Source of the DNA: Dawidia soli | GTDB taxonomy: Bacteria > Bacteroidota > Bacteroidia > Cytophagales > Cyclobacteriaceae | DNA length: 64,000 nt | Assembly: GCF_018598185.1 (NCBI RefSeq) | Contig: NZ_JAHESC010000020.1 | Location: 1 to 64,000, forward strand | Reading direction: 5' to 3' | Shown: piece by piece, positions 16,255 to 25,372 of the stretch | Layout: each line of letters starts with the position of its first letter | Position numbering within the stretch: position 1 is the first letter of the stretch | The notes under the pieces: model-generated | Seen by the model: the letters and a program-made list of their open reading frames with translations, nothing else | Databases searched by the model: none | What the model was told of the DNA's origin: nothing | Position numbers and translations under genes: made by a program

Positions 16255-18612
16255 ATGATTAAGAACTATTGCATCATCGCCTGGCGAAACCTGAGGAAAT
16301 TCGGCGTCTATTCGGTCATCAACCTGGCGGGGTTGTCGGTGGGGATTGCCGTCAGTCTGATGATCTTGTTGTATGTGTCGCACGAGGTTATGTACGACCG
16401 GTTTCATGTGCACGGTCCGCAGATCTATAAAGCAAACGGCGCCTTGAACTGGGGTGGGCAGCAGGTCAATATCATGGCCCTGTCCGTACAGTTCGCGCCC
16501 ATCACAAAAGAAAACAACCCTTCGATCAAAAACTATGTACGCGTGCGCGAACGCGGTAAGCGCGTGGTGGAAACGGATGCCGGGCACCGGTTCTATGAAA
16601 GCCGGTTTGTCTTTTCCGACAGTGCATTCTTCAGCATGTTCTCATTCCCCTTGCTGCAGGGTGAGTATAGGGCACTGGGTCGCCCCCATACCGTGATCCT
16701 GACAGAGGCCATGGCGCATAAATATTTTGGTGCAGAGGATCCTGTAGGCAAGACGTTGCTCTACGACCGCTCGGTGCCGTTGGAGGTAGTGGGCGTGGCC
16801 CGCGATTTCCCCTCCAACTCTTCTCTCCAGTACGACTTTATTGCGTCGATCAGTACCCTGGCGTCTATCCCGGACGAAAAGGAAGGGTATGATTACCCCA
16901 AGGCTGCCCTCGGTTCGTGCGCGACGTATTTCCGCATAGACGATCCCACCGCGCGGGCAGGCATTGAACAGTCCATGATGCACGCGGCCGACATGAAGTC
17001 GGTGGACGGGCAGCTCCAGCTCGTTCCCCTGGTGTCGGTGCATTTCAACTTGTCTGATATGGCCGGCACGCGGTACCTGGGGTTGTTTATCAGCATCGCC
17101 GTGATCATTCTGGCATTGGCGCTGATCAACTATGTGAGCCTGACCACAGCCCGGGCCGGGATCCGCGCGCGTGAGGTGGGGATCCGGAAGGTGACGGGTG
17201 CCCGGAGATCTTCGCTGATCTTGCAGTTTTATATCGAGTCGGCTATGCTCACGACGTTGGCATTTGGCGTAGCCCTGATGATGATCCAACTGGGTATGCC
17301 CCAGCTCGTGCAATGGCTCCACATGCATGTCGACGCCGGATTTATCTGGACGCCGGCGTTCGTGGGCGTGATGGTGGCGTTGCTCGTTACGTGTATTGTA
17401 CTGGCGGGGAGTTACCCCGCCTTGTTGTTGACGCGTTTTAGTCCTGCCGCCGTGCTAAAAGGCCGGTTCGGGATGGCGGCGTCCGGCCAGTGGGTGCGGA
17501 AGGGGCTGACCGTACTGCAGTTTGTGGCTTCGGTGGCGCTGATCGTCGGCAGCCTGGTGGTGCAGTCGCAGCTCGAGTTCATGCAGACCAAAAAGATCGG
17601 GCTCAATAAAGAGCAGGTAATGGTGGTAAGTCTCGACCCGGCGGCGAAGGGGAGCCCCCATGCATTGATACAAGAGATCAGAGATCAGGCCGGTGTGCTG
17701 CAGGTGGCATCGTCGTCGCTGCCGCTCTATAAATATGGTACCGGCGGTTATTTTATCAAAACGCCGAAGCACGACGAGGAGCTGTTTGTCAATGCCGCCC
17801 CCGTCGACCCGGGTTTCTTCAAAACGCTGGACATAGAATGGTATTATCAATCGGCCGACTCGCTCGCCGGCGCTCCCGCCGAATATGTTATCAATGAAAC
17901 GGCGCTTCACGATCTGGGGCTCACAGCAGAGGACATTGGTAAACCGCTCCACCTGGTAGAGGAGAACTCCGTGATCAAAGCGGTCATCAAGGACTTTAAT
18001 TTTTCTTCGTTGCACCAGGCGGTCAGGCCTATGATGTATTCGATACGAGCGGATACATCCAAAAGCCTTGCCGAAGGAGTGATCTATATACGCCTGGATC
18101 CGGCCGCACAGCTGCGTGACAAGATTGTTGCGCTGGAAGCCATCTTCCACAAGCATCAGCCGCAGTCGCCGTTCGACTATTACTTCCTGGAGGATGCTTT
18201 TAACCAGTTATACCAGTCCGAGGACCGCCTGGCCAACATCTTTAGCGGCTTTACCGCCGTGGGGCTGGTGATCGCCTGCCTGGGGTTATTCGGCCTCGTG
18301 ACATTTTATACCGAGGTGCGCACCAAAGAGGTGGGGATCCGCAAAGTGTTGGGTGCCGGCCTGCGCAGCGTGTTGGTATTGCTGTCGAAAGATTTTGTTT
18401 ACCTGGTGCTGGTCAGCGTGCTCGTGGCCTCGCCGCTGGCGTATTGGCTGATGCAAACCTGGCTGAGCAGCTTTGCGTATCGCACGACCATTGCGTTGTG
18501 GTTTTTTGCTGCCGCAGCACTCGGCGTATTGACCGTGGCGTGCCTCACCGTCGGCATACAAGCCTGGCGGGCGGCACGGTCCAATCCGGCGGAGGCGCTG
18601 CGCAGCGAATAG
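16255..18612 (+). CDS. FtsX/MacB-type ABC transporter permease
   Basis: This 785-residue inner-membrane protein begins MIKNYCIIAWRNLRKFGVYS, the usual opening of Bacteroidota FtsX permeases. Layout: TM1 at about 20-43, a periplasmic MacB-like domain (about 50-270), three TM helices of the first FtsX domain (about 280-410; IRAREVGIRKVTGARRSSL between helices), a second periplasmic domain, and a second FtsX domain near 660-780 with VRTKEVGIRKVLGAGLRSVL. No ATPase gene lies beside it; such permeases use a shared MacB-type ATPase encoded elsewhere. The cargo is unknown. A weak sigma-54-like element (16215-16230) lies 25 nt upstream. Two close paralogues are at 19868 and 39713. Confidence 0.92.
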   Translation: MIKNYCIIAWRNLRKFGVYSVINLAGLSVGIAVSLMILLYVSHEVMYDRFHVHGPQIYKANGALNWGGQQVNIMALSVQFAPITKENNPSIKNYVRVRERGKRVVETDAGHRFYESRFVFSDSAFFSMFSFPLLQGEYRALGRPHTVILTEAMAHKYFGAEDPVGKTLLYDRSVPLEVVGVARDFPSNSSLQYDFIASISTLASIPDEKEGYDYPKAALGSCATYFRIDDPTARAGIEQSMMHAADMKSVDGQLQLVPLVSVHFNLSDMAGTRYLGLFISIAVIILALALINYVSLTTARAGIRAREVGIRKVTGARRSSLILQFYIESAMLTTLAFGVALMMIQLGMPQLVQWLHMHVDAGFIWTPAFVGVMVALLVTCIVLAGSYPALLLTRFSPAAVLKGRFGMAASGQWVRKGLTVLQFVASVALIVGSLVVQSQLEFMQTKKIGLNKEQVMVVSLDPAAKGSPHALIQEIRDQAGVLQVASSSLPLYKYGTGGYFIKTPKHDEELFVNAAPVDPGFFKTLDIEWYYQSADSLAGAPAEYVINETALHDLGLTAEDIGKPLHLVEENSVIKAVIKDFNFSSLHQAVRPMMYSIRADTSKSLAEGVIYIRLDPAAQLRDKIVALEAIFHKHQPQSPFDYYFLEDAFNQLYQSEDRLANIFSGFTAVGLVIACLGLFGLVTFYTEVRTKEVGIRKVLGAGLRSVLVLLSKDFVYLVLVSVLVASPLAYWLMQTWLSSFAYRTTIALWFFAAAALGVLTVACLTVGIQAWRAARSNPAEALRSE

Positions 18613-18683
18613 CTCCCGCCATAATAAATATTGTGTATACCTGGGCGCTTGCCTATCTTCCCGCAGTTGTAACACACCTACCC

Positions 18684-19853
18684 ATGAACCTGGACAGAAG
18701 AAAATTCCTGAAGACGTCCGGCACCGCATTGCTGCCGGCCATGATCCCTGTATCGTCGGTCCTGGCAACGGGCACCCGGCAGCACCTATCAAATGCCCCA
18801 ACGGGGCCGACTGTCAAGTTCTTCGGAGCCGGGGAGTCGTATGAGCCGCAGGAATACCTGGCCGAGCTGCAAAAATACCAGGCGGCAAAAGGTATCGAGC
18901 GCGACCGGTATGGCACGGGTGGTGTAATCGAAGCATTGGAAAAAAGGTTTACGGAAATTACCGGCAAGGAGAAAGCGGTCTTTATGCCCAGCGGCACAAT
19001 GGCCAACCAGTTGGCGATCGCCGTGCTGAGCGGTGAGGAGACGAAGGTCATTGTTCAGGAGACGAGCCATGTGTTTCGCGACGAGAGCGATGCGGCGCAG
19101 ACTGTTTTTGGCAAACGGCTGGTGCCGCTGGCAAAGGACGCCACGTACTTTACAGCGCAGCAGTTACAGGAAGGTATAGAGTCTTTGAAGCAAGGCGAGG
19201 TGTTTAAAACTTCTGTGGGTGCGGTGTCGATCGAAAACCCCGTACGCCGCGCCGACGAGCGCGTAGTGCCGATCGAAGAAATTAAGAAGATCAGCGCCTA
19301 TTGCCGCAGCAACAACATCGGCCTGCACCTGGACGGTGCGCGCCTCTTTATAGCCTCGGGCTGGACGGGTGTGTCGGTGAAAGAGTATGCATCATATTTC
19401 GATACGGTGTACATCTCGCTGTATAAATACTTCGGGGCTGCGGCCGGTGCCATACTCTGTGGTCCCCGCGAAGTGATGGATAAAATGACGCACCTGGTGA
19501 AAGTGCACGGAGGCTCCATGTACGGCAACTGGCTGAACGCCGCCATGGCATTACACCGCATGGAAGGTTTTGAGACCCGCCTGCAGCAGGCTATCCAAGC
19601 CTCTAAATCAATCTTCGCTACGTTGAACAAGTTGCCGGGCGTAAAGGTCAGCCCGCTGGACGGCGGTACAAACATCTATACCCTGGAGCTCGACAAAAAG
19701 ATCGACGGTAATAGGCTGCAGGCGAGTCTGCGCGAAGCGAAGATCCTTATGCCCCGGCCAGATGGCAATAACCACACGATGCTTACGGTCAATGAAACGC
19801 TGCTATACCAGCCAGTGGACTATATTGTAAACGCTTTTAAGAAGGGTCTTTAA
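18684..19853 (+). CDS. Tat-exported PLP-dependent threonine-aldolase-family enzyme
   Basis: This 389-residue protein starts at the ATG at 18684, which gives a twin-arginine signal (MNLDRRKFLKTSG followed by a hydrophobic stretch ending SSVLATG). The rest is a fold-type I PLP enzyme of the threonine aldolase/beta-eliminating lyase family: FMPSGTMANQLAIAVLSG near the N-terminal third, IGLHLDGARLFIA (the Asp that binds the pyridine nitrogen), and the Schiff-base lysine K248 in YISLYKYFGAAAGAI. Family members cleave L-threonine or L-allo-threonine to glycine and acetaldehyde. A Tat signal implies the enzyme folds with its cofactor in the cytoplasm and works in the periplasm, which is unusual for threonine aldolases. 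It lies 71 nt after the permease gene. Confidence 0.9.
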   Translation: MNLDRRKFLKTSGTALLPAMIPVSSVLATGTRQHLSNAPTGPTVKFFGAGESYEPQEYLAELQKYQAAKGIERDRYGTGGVIEALEKRFTEITGKEKAVFMPSGTMANQLAIAVLSGEETKVIVQETSHVFRDESDAAQTVFGKRLVPLAKDATYFTAQQLQEGIESLKQGEVFKTSVGAVSIENPVRRADERVVPIEEIKKISAYCRSNNIGLHLDGARLFIASGWTGVSVKEYASYFDTVYISLYKYFGAAAGAILCGPREVMDKMTHLVKVHGGSMYGNWLNAAMALHRMEGFETRLQQAIQASKSIFATLNKLPGVKVSPLDGGTNIYTLELDKKIDGNRLQASLREAKILMPRPDGNNHTMLTVNETLLYQPVDYIVNAFKKGL

Positions 19854-19865
19854 CGGACCCTTCTT
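19839..19865. terminator. Hairpin between convergent genes
   Basis: AAGAAGGGTC (19839-19848) and its complement GACCCTTCTT (19856-19865) form a 10-bp stem with a 7-nt loop that includes the stop codon of the threonine-aldolase-like gene. GTTTATT follows on the plus strand. It probably ends the plus-strand transcript and may serve the convergent permease too. Confidence 0.6.
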
Positions 19866-19867
19866 GT

Positions 19868-22285
19868 TTATTCCGACCTTAGTCGTGTAGCCGGGTTCGC
19901 CAGCGCCGCTTTGATGGATTGGTAGCTGATCGTTAGCAGGGCAATCGCCAGCGCCGCGGTGCCCGCCAGGGCAAAGACATCCCAGGTAAGCTCGATGCGG
20001 TAGGAGTAGTCGTCCAGCCAGCGGTGCATGAGGTACCAGGCCAGTGGTGCTGCCAGAACAAACGAGATCAATACCAGGCGTACGAAGCTCTGCGTCAATA
20101 ATCGCAAGATCGTATTGAAGGACGCGCCTAATACCAACCGAATGCTGATCTCCTTGCTGCGTTGTTCGACCATGAAGGATGAGAGTGCAAACAATCCCAG
20201 GCACGCCACGATGATGGCCAGTACCGCGAAGCTGGCAAACACGCTGCCCATGCGTTGTACGTCTTCGTACAACTTTGCGTAGCTCTCGTCGAGGAATGTA
20301 TACCGGAAGGGTTGGTTCGGCATGACTACATCCCATTTGGTTTGAATGGCCTGCAACATGCTTTGCATGTCGGCGGTTTGGGTTTTTACGGCCATGACCG
20401 ATCCGCCGGAGCCGAGTGTCATACACAGCGGGCTGATCTTGCTTTTCATGGATTCGAAGTGGAAATCTTCCACGACGCCGATGACGGTAAATGTCTCCCA
20501 GTTTTGAATGCGTTCGCCCAGGGGTTCTTGTAAGCCCAGCTCGCGGGCCATGGCCTGGTTGATGATGACGGCCTGTGAGTCGGACGCGATCTGTTTATCG
20601 AAGTTCCGGCCCTGTAACAGTTTCATATCCATGGCGGCCAGGTAGTCGGGGTCTACAAACCAACGCTGGGCGGAGACGCCTTTGTCGATCTTGTTGCGCC
20701 CTTCTTTCCAGAAGGAGTTCTGGTCGCGGTGCGATCCGGCTACGGGCAAGTAGTTGCCTGTCGTTACATGCTGCACGCCGGAGAGGGTCGTGATCTCGTC
20801 TTTCAGTGTTTTCAGACCTTCATCGGTTAGGGTATTGGTGCCCTGGATCATGACGACCTGGTCTTTGCTGAAGCCGATCTTTGTGTGCAACATATAGCTC
20901 ATCTGGCGGTAGATGATGAACGTGCCGATGATCAGCACCAGCGAGGTTGTAAACTGGAATACCACCAGACCGTTGCGAAGGCCGGCGCTGCGACCGCTGC
21001 GGCTTATACCGCCTTTCAGCACGTCGATGGGTTTGAAGGCCGACAAGTAGAACGATGGATATATACCGGCCGCGATGCCGGTCAACAGGGCACACCCGAA
21101 CATCAGCGGCGACAACCACCAGGCTGTCCACGGCATGGCGAGTGTACGGCCCGCCAGTGCGTTGAAGGACGGCAGCGCAACCCACACCAGCAGTAACGCC
21201 AGCGCAAAAGAGAGGAGGCTATAGACAACGGATTCCATCAGGAACTGCTTCACCAGGTGGATGCGCATCGAGCCGACTACTTTGCGCAAACCTACTTCCT
21301 TTGCGCGATTCGCCGATCGGGCGGTGGAGAGATTTATAAAGTTGATACAGGCGAGTGCGAGGATAAAACACGCAACGGCGCCAAACAGCCAGACATACCG
21401 CATGTCACCATGCTTCAGGGAATCGTTGACATCGGCCCCCAGGTATATATTTCCGATGGGCTGCAGGCTGAAGTGGTGGTGTTTTCGGACGTCTTCCAGG
21501 GACTGGTCGCCCACTTCCTTCATGTAGCCCAGCAGGTGTTTATCGCGCATGCTGGCGAACTTTGGCTCCAGTACTCGTGGGTCGGCTCCCGGACGCAGGC
21601 GCAGGTATACATCGTAGTTCCAGCAGCACCAGCTGGTTTGTTCGCCGGGCCAGAATTCAACGTCTTGCAGGGTGATCAGAAAGTCGAAGTGTAAATGCGA
21701 TGTAATGGGAAAATCCTGCATGACGCCGCCGATGGTATAGGGCGTTTTGCGTTCGTCGTTTAAGACGATGGTACGACCGACGGGGTCTTCGCCCGGAAAA
21801 TATTTATCGGCTTTGCTTTTGGAGATGACAACGGTGTTGGGCCGGTCCAGTGCGTGGAGCGGATTGCCATACACCATCGGTATTTCCAGGATCTGAAGCA
21901 GGTTCTGGTCGGCATACGCAAAGCCCTCTTCAAATGTATTCTCGGTCTGCTCTTCGCGGCGGAACAGGTTGCTGCCGGCTTTAAACCAATTAAAGGGAAT
22001 GAGGCGGGCCGAGAGCTCTACTTCGGGATAATCGGCTTTAACGATGGAAGCCACGGAAGCGGGCATGGAGGTCCAGCTGCCGCCGTCTTTTGTAAAGTGA
22101 TTATAGAGACGATAAATGCGGTTGCCGTGGAGGTACGCCCGGTCGTGGCTCAGCTCGTGCCGGATAAATAAGAAGATGAGCATGCACGTGGCAAGTCCCA
22201 GCGCAAAGCCGCCGATATTGATGGCGGTGTACATTTTCTGCCGTGACATCGACCGCCAGGCAATGATGAGGAAATTCTTCAACAT
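19868..22285 (-). CDS. FtsX/MacB-type ABC transporter permease
   Basis: The protein has 805 residues from the ATG at 22285 (MLKNFLIIAWRSMSRQKMYT), which aligns with the starts of the paralogues at 16255 and 39713; longer in-frame starts add 45 unlikely residues. It has TM1 at about 20-42, a MacB-like periplasmic domain, a first FtsX domain with ANRAKEVGLRKVVGSMRIHL, a second periplasmic domain and a final FtsX domain with RSKEISIRLVLGASFNTIL. The cargo and partner ATPase are unknown. It is convergent with the threonine-aldolase-like gene and divergent from the ArsR gene. Confidence 0.92.
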   Translation of the reverse strand: MLKNFLIIAWRSMSRQKMYTAINIGGFALGLATCMLIFLFIRHELSHDRAYLHGNRIYRLYNHFTKDGGSWTSMPASVASIVKADYPEVELSARLIPFNWFKAGSNLFRREEQTENTFEEGFAYADQNLLQILEIPMVYGNPLHALDRPNTVVISKSKADKYFPGEDPVGRTIVLNDERKTPYTIGGVMQDFPITSHLHFDFLITLQDVEFWPGEQTSWCCWNYDVYLRLRPGADPRVLEPKFASMRDKHLLGYMKEVGDQSLEDVRKHHHFSLQPIGNIYLGADVNDSLKHGDMRYVWLFGAVACFILALACINFINLSTARSANRAKEVGLRKVVGSMRIHLVKQFLMESVVYSLLSFALALLLVWVALPSFNALAGRTLAMPWTAWWLSPLMFGCALLTGIAAGIYPSFYLSAFKPIDVLKGGISRSGRSAGLRNGLVVFQFTTSLVLIIGTFIIYRQMSYMLHTKIGFSKDQVVMIQGTNTLTDEGLKTLKDEITTLSGVQHVTTGNYLPVAGSHRDQNSFWKEGRNKIDKGVSAQRWFVDPDYLAAMDMKLLQGRNFDKQIASDSQAVIINQAMARELGLQEPLGERIQNWETFTVIGVVEDFHFESMKSKISPLCMTLGSGGSVMAVKTQTADMQSMLQAIQTKWDVVMPNQPFRYTFLDESYAKLYEDVQRMGSVFASFAVLAIIVACLGLFALSSFMVEQRSKEISIRLVLGASFNTILRLLTQSFVRLVLISFVLAAPLAWYLMHRWLDDYSYRIELTWDVFALAGTAALAIALLTISYQSIKAALANPATRLRSE

Positions 22286-22388
22286 ATGCAGAAAGGGTTT
22301 ACGGTGGAGAATAGGGGTACCTGTGTGAAGATACCTCCTAAGGGGGAAAGGTTGCATGGGGTTATAAAAAGATTTGCGAAACCACGTA

Positions 22389-22407
22389 GTTGCGTATATA
22401 TTGCAAC
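22389..22407. promoter_or_regulatory. Possible ArsR operator
   Basis: GTTGC and GCAAC are arranged as an inverted repeat with a 9-nt AT-rich spacer, 23 nt before the arsR-type start codon. A partial -7-like TAGTTTCA follows at 22412-22419. Short dyads of this size in front of ArsR genes usually bind the regulator itself. Confidence 0.35.
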
Positions 22408-22429
22408 CAAATAGTTTCAAATTAAGCGT

Positions 22430-22762
22430 ATGATTGAAAGAAGGGACGTATTTCAGGCGATCGCCGACCCCACGCGGCGGGCCATTTTAACACTCATTGC
22501 GATACAGGCTATGACGCCCAACGCATTGGCCGAGCACTTTGATACCAGCCGGCAGGCGGTCTCCAAACACATCCGCATCCTGACCGAGTGCGAGCTGGTG
22601 CAACAGGAACACTCCGGACGGGAGATATACTACTCGTTTAATCCCACAAAACTAAAGGAGGTGGACGCGTGGCTGGACCAGTTCCGGCAACTGTGGGAAA
22701 AACGGTTTGATCAATTGGATAAAGTTTTAAAACAACTCAAAACAAAACCTCATGGCAAGTAA
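22430..22762 (+). CDS. ArsR-family transcriptional regulator (SRPBCC-linked type)
   Basis: This 110-residue winged-helix protein begins with [20 protein letters not shown], the hallmark of the metalloregulator-like ArsR subgroup that controls SRPBCC/AHSA1 genes. The recognition helix lies in [20 protein letters not shown] and the wing in [15 protein letters not shown]. No metal-binding cysteine pair is present, so metal sensing is unlikely. Its last 11 nt overlap the start of the SRPBCC-VOC gene, so the two are translationally coupled. It probably represses its own operon through the dyad at 22389-22407. Confidence 0.93.
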   Translation: MIERRDVFQAIADPTRRAILTLIAIQAMTPNALAEHFDTSRQAVSKHIRILTECELVQQEHSGREIYYSFNPTKLKEVDAWLDQFRQLWEKRFDQLDKVLKQLKTKPHGK

Positions 22763-23717
22763 TCCTGCATTACAATTCGACAAAGACCTGGCAAACAAAA
22801 CAATGACCATCACCCGGCACTTCGACGCGGAGGTAGCGTTGGTATGGCTTACGTGGACGGAACCGGAATTGCTCGACCAGTGGTGGGCTCCGAAGCCCTG
22901 GCGGACCGAGACCAAAAGCCTCGACTTCCGCGAAGGTGGTCAATGGTTATACGCCATGGTGGGGCCTAACAACGAGCGGCACTGGTCGGCTGCCGTTTTC
23001 GGTAAGATCGTATCTCAGAAGAGCTTTGAAGCCACCGATTTTTTCTGTGATGAAACGGGTACTAAGAATAACGAGATCCCCGAGACATACTGGCATAACG
23101 AATTTTACCCGACGGCTACAGGCACGCGTGTGGTTATAACCATTACGGCGGCAGAGGAATCGGGGCTCCGGAAAATGCTGGAGATGGGCTTCGAAGAAGG
23201 CTTCACCCTGGCCCTGGGCAACCTGGATCAGTACCTCCAGGCACAGTTCAAGATCCGCAAGCAGCTTCGTACCTATGGCAAGCCGCCGCGTGTGTCGAGC
23301 TATCTCAATTTCCCGGGTACAGCGGAGGAAGCTTTTACGTTTTACAAGTCGGTGTTCCAGACGGAATTTTCCGGCGAAGGGATCAAGCGGTTTGGTGATA
23401 TACCAGCCGACAGCAGCCACCCGCCGGTGGCCGATAGTGTAAAGAAGATGGTGCTGCATGTCGAGCTGCCGATTACAGGCGGGCACTTGCTGATGGCTAC
23501 TGATTCGCCGAAGGGGATGGGGTTTGAGCTGGTGCAGGGTACAAACATGCATATCTGCGTGGAGCCCGATAGTCGTGAGGAGACGAAACGCATCTTTGAT
23601 GCTCTTGCTGTAGGTGGAAACGTTACGATGCCGCTGCAGGATATGTTCTTTGGTGCCTACTTCGGGACTATTACGGATCGGTTTGGGATAAACTGGATGT
23701 TTAATTTTATGGAGTAG
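22752..23717 (+). CDS. SRPBCC (AHSA1-like) and VOC/PhnB-like fusion protein
   Basis: The 321 residues form two domains that are normally separate proteins. Residues about 15-160 are an AHSA1-type SRPBCC fold ([40 protein letters not shown]), a hydrophobic-pocket domain. Residues about 175-321 are a PhnB/3-demethylubiquinone-methyltransferase-like VOC domain ([20 protein letters not shown], ending [11 protein letters not shown]), a glyoxalase-fold domain that often binds metal. Both domains look complete, and no frameshift or internal start is needed. It overlaps the ArsR gene, a common partnership for each of these domains. No substrate can be assigned. Confidence 0.88.
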   Translation: MASNPALQFDKDLANKTMTITRHFDAEVALVWLTWTEPELLDQWWAPKPWRTETKSLDFREGGQWLYAMVGPNNERHWSAAVFGKIVSQKSFEATDFFCDETGTKNNEIPETYWHNEFYPTATGTRVVITITAAEESGLRKMLEMGFEEGFTLALGNLDQYLQAQFKIRKQLRTYGKPPRVSSYLNFPGTAEEAFTFYKSVFQTEFSGEGIKRFGDIPADSSHPPVADSVKKMVLHVELPITGGHLLMATDSPKGMGFELVQGTNMHICVEPDSREETKRIFDALAVGGNVTMPLQDMFFGAYFGTITDRFGINWMFNFME

Positions 23718-23763
23718 ATACTTTGTCGTTGGTAGTAGCTGAGTTGACTGCGCCAGGGGCGAA

Positions 23764-23833
23764 GGCGGTCAGGAGACCGCCTCCATACCAGGCACCGGTG
23801 GCGCGCCTGCGCTTCGCTAGGCGCTAACACCGG
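23764..23833. repeat. Two GC-rich hairpins in the gap after the SRPBCC-VOC gene
   Basis: GGCGGTC (23764-23770) pairs with GACCGCC (23775-23781). A second, two-part stem pairs CCGGTG (23795-23800) with CACCGG (23828-23833) and GCGCCT (23803-23808) with AGGCGC (23819-23824). No T-tract follows. They may be a decayed dispersed palindromic element or a structured 3' end between convergent genes. Confidence 0.45.
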
Positions 23834-23855
23834 CGCCAGTTTTATAGCGTCCTTA

Positions 23856-24620
23856 TTAGTGTGTTGTTGTATTCGGATACCAGTTCCGGGTGCGGACTTC
23901 GATCGATTTATTCTTGGCCTGAACCAGTTTCCTGAACTGCTTGGTGTCGCTCAGGCCATTCGCGCCGCGGTAGTGATAGGGGTATACAATTTTAGGTTTG
24001 AAATCCAGTACGGCGGCGGCGGCTTCGGGTACATCCATGGTATAGGGCAGGTTCATGCAGACGAAGGCTATATCTATATTCTTCAGGCTGCGCATCTCGG
24101 GAATGCCGGCGGTGTCGCCTGACAGGTATACTTTCTTGTCGCCGAACGTGAGTACGTAGCCGTTGCCGCGGCCTTTGGGATGTTTGGAGTCTGCTGTTTC
24201 GGGGAGGTTATACATGGGGATGGCTTCGATCGTGATGCCCAGCTGGCTGGTGACCTTGCCGTTGTTGAGTACAATAGATTTTGCTTTTAGTGCCTCGGGC
24301 ATCTTATCGGCGACGGCCTGGGGAACGATGATGATCGCTTTTGTAGCGGGAATGGCTTCGAGCGTTTTGGGATTAAAATGATCGCCGTGTATGTCGGTGA
24401 TCAGGATGAGGTCGGGCGGTGCTATACCTTGAAACGCGGCATCGCCGCCGTCGGGATCGGCGTAGAGGGTTTTTCCTTGCCAGGTAAGGGCCAGCGTAGC
24501 ATGCTGCAGGGGTTGGATGGTGAGCGGGCCCTGCGAGGTTTGTACGACGTCGGCCGGGACGCGTTGTGCCCTGGCACCGGCGGCGAACAGCGCCAGAAGA
24601 ATATACAGTGTCGTTTTCAT
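23856..24620 (-). CDS. Exported metallo-beta-lactamase-fold hydrolase (UlaG/UPF0173-like)
   Basis: The protein has 254 residues from the ATG at 24620, which gives a clean signal peptide (MKTTLYILLALFAAGARA) predicted to be cut before Gln19. The mature part has the metallo-hydrolase fold of the UlaG-like branch: HATLALTWQGKTLYADPDGG, then the metal motif in LILITDIHGDHFNPKT with H78, D80 and H81, GYVLTFGDKKVYLSGDTAG with the bridging Asp, and a C-terminal PYHYRG histidine. These residues fit a two-metal site. It is periplasmic and the substrate is unknown. It converges on the SRPBCC-VOC gene and is divergent from the OsmC gene at 24737. Confidence 0.9.
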   Translation of the reverse strand: MKTTLYILLALFAAGARAQRVPADVVQTSQGPLTIQPLQHATLALTWQGKTLYADPDGGDAAFQGIAPPDLILITDIHGDHFNPKTLEAIPATKAIIIVPQAVADKMPEALKAKSIVLNNGKVTSQLGITIEAIPMYNLPETADSKHPKGRGNGYVLTFGDKKVYLSGDTAGIPEMRSLKNIDIAFVCMNLPYTMDVPEAAAAVLDFKPKIVYPYHYRGANGLSDTKQFRKLVQAKNKSIEVRTRNWYPNTTTH

Positions 24621-24736
24621 ATAGATGAAGTTTTGGGAGTGGAATACGTCAAAGGTAGAGCATTTCGGTTTTTGCGCAAATGCACAACCATTTCGGGTGG
24701 ATTTCGTGAAAGTCAGCATCTAGCCTTACGATCGCT

Positions 24737-25210
24737 ATGCACGAACATCACTACAACGTAGAAATTACCTGGACGGGCAACACCGGCAGTGGGACTTCCA
24801 ATTATCGTGCATATGAGCGAAGCCATACGGTGACGGCAACGGGCAAACCGGTTATACCCGGTTCATCTGACCCAAGCTTTCGCGGCGACCGCACCCGCTA
24901 CAATCCCGAAGAGCTTTTCCTGGCGTCGGTCTCTTCCTGCCACATGCTGTGGTACCTGCACCTCTGCGCCGAAGCGGGGGTCGTCGTAACGGCGTATCAT
25001 GATCAGGCTACGGGCGTTATGGCCGAAACGGCGGACGGCGGCGGCCACTTCACGGAGATGACGTTATTTCCCGTGGTAACCGTGGCCGATGCCAGCATGA
25101 TCACCAAGGCAACCGCCTTGCACCACGAAGCGAATCGTCTTTGTTTCATTGCCAATTCGTGTAAGTTCCCCATTTACCACAAGCCGTCGAGCCGCGTCGC
25201 CGAGGCGTAA
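24737..25210 (+). CDS. OsmC-family protein (second copy)
   Basis: This 157-residue cytoplasmic protein carries the OsmC/Ohr pair of reactive cysteines, C68 in FLASVSSCHMLWYLHL and C142 in FIANSCKFPIYH. The opening HYNVEITWTGNTGSGTSNYR and the motif RYNPEELFLASVSSC place it in the YhfA/OsmC-like branch distinct from the copy at 11606. It probably reduces organic peroxides. It stands alone on the plus strand, 163 nt before the next SRPBCC gene. Confidence 0.93.
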   Translation: MHEHHYNVEITWTGNTGSGTSNYRAYERSHTVTATGKPVIPGSSDPSFRGDRTRYNPEELFLASVSSCHMLWYLHLCAEAGVVVTAYHDQATGVMAETADGGGHFTEMTLFPVVTVADASMITKATALHHEANRLCFIANSCKFPIYHKPSSRVAEA

Positions 25211-25372
25211 TCAATTGTCGCGATCGCCCCGCGAGGTTGGCGCTTTTCTCCCTCGCCTGCGCGTCGATGGCCGCTATCTTTGGTACATGCTTTACCGCCT
25301 GGGATGCTTCCCGGCGCGGGCATGAAGTTTTGGTACACTATACGATTACGGCTTACTTAAACGACAACACGT

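Noticed and set aside
23764-23833. Terminal inverted repeats of an insertion sequence
   Set aside because: The two hairpins are adjacent and do not flank any transposase gene or target duplication.
25211-25372. Possible small gene or structured leader before the SRPBCC gene
   Set aside because: TTTGGTACA is repeated 50 nt apart and a -7-like TATCTTTG is present, but there is no -33 element and no credible reading frame, so I only mention it.
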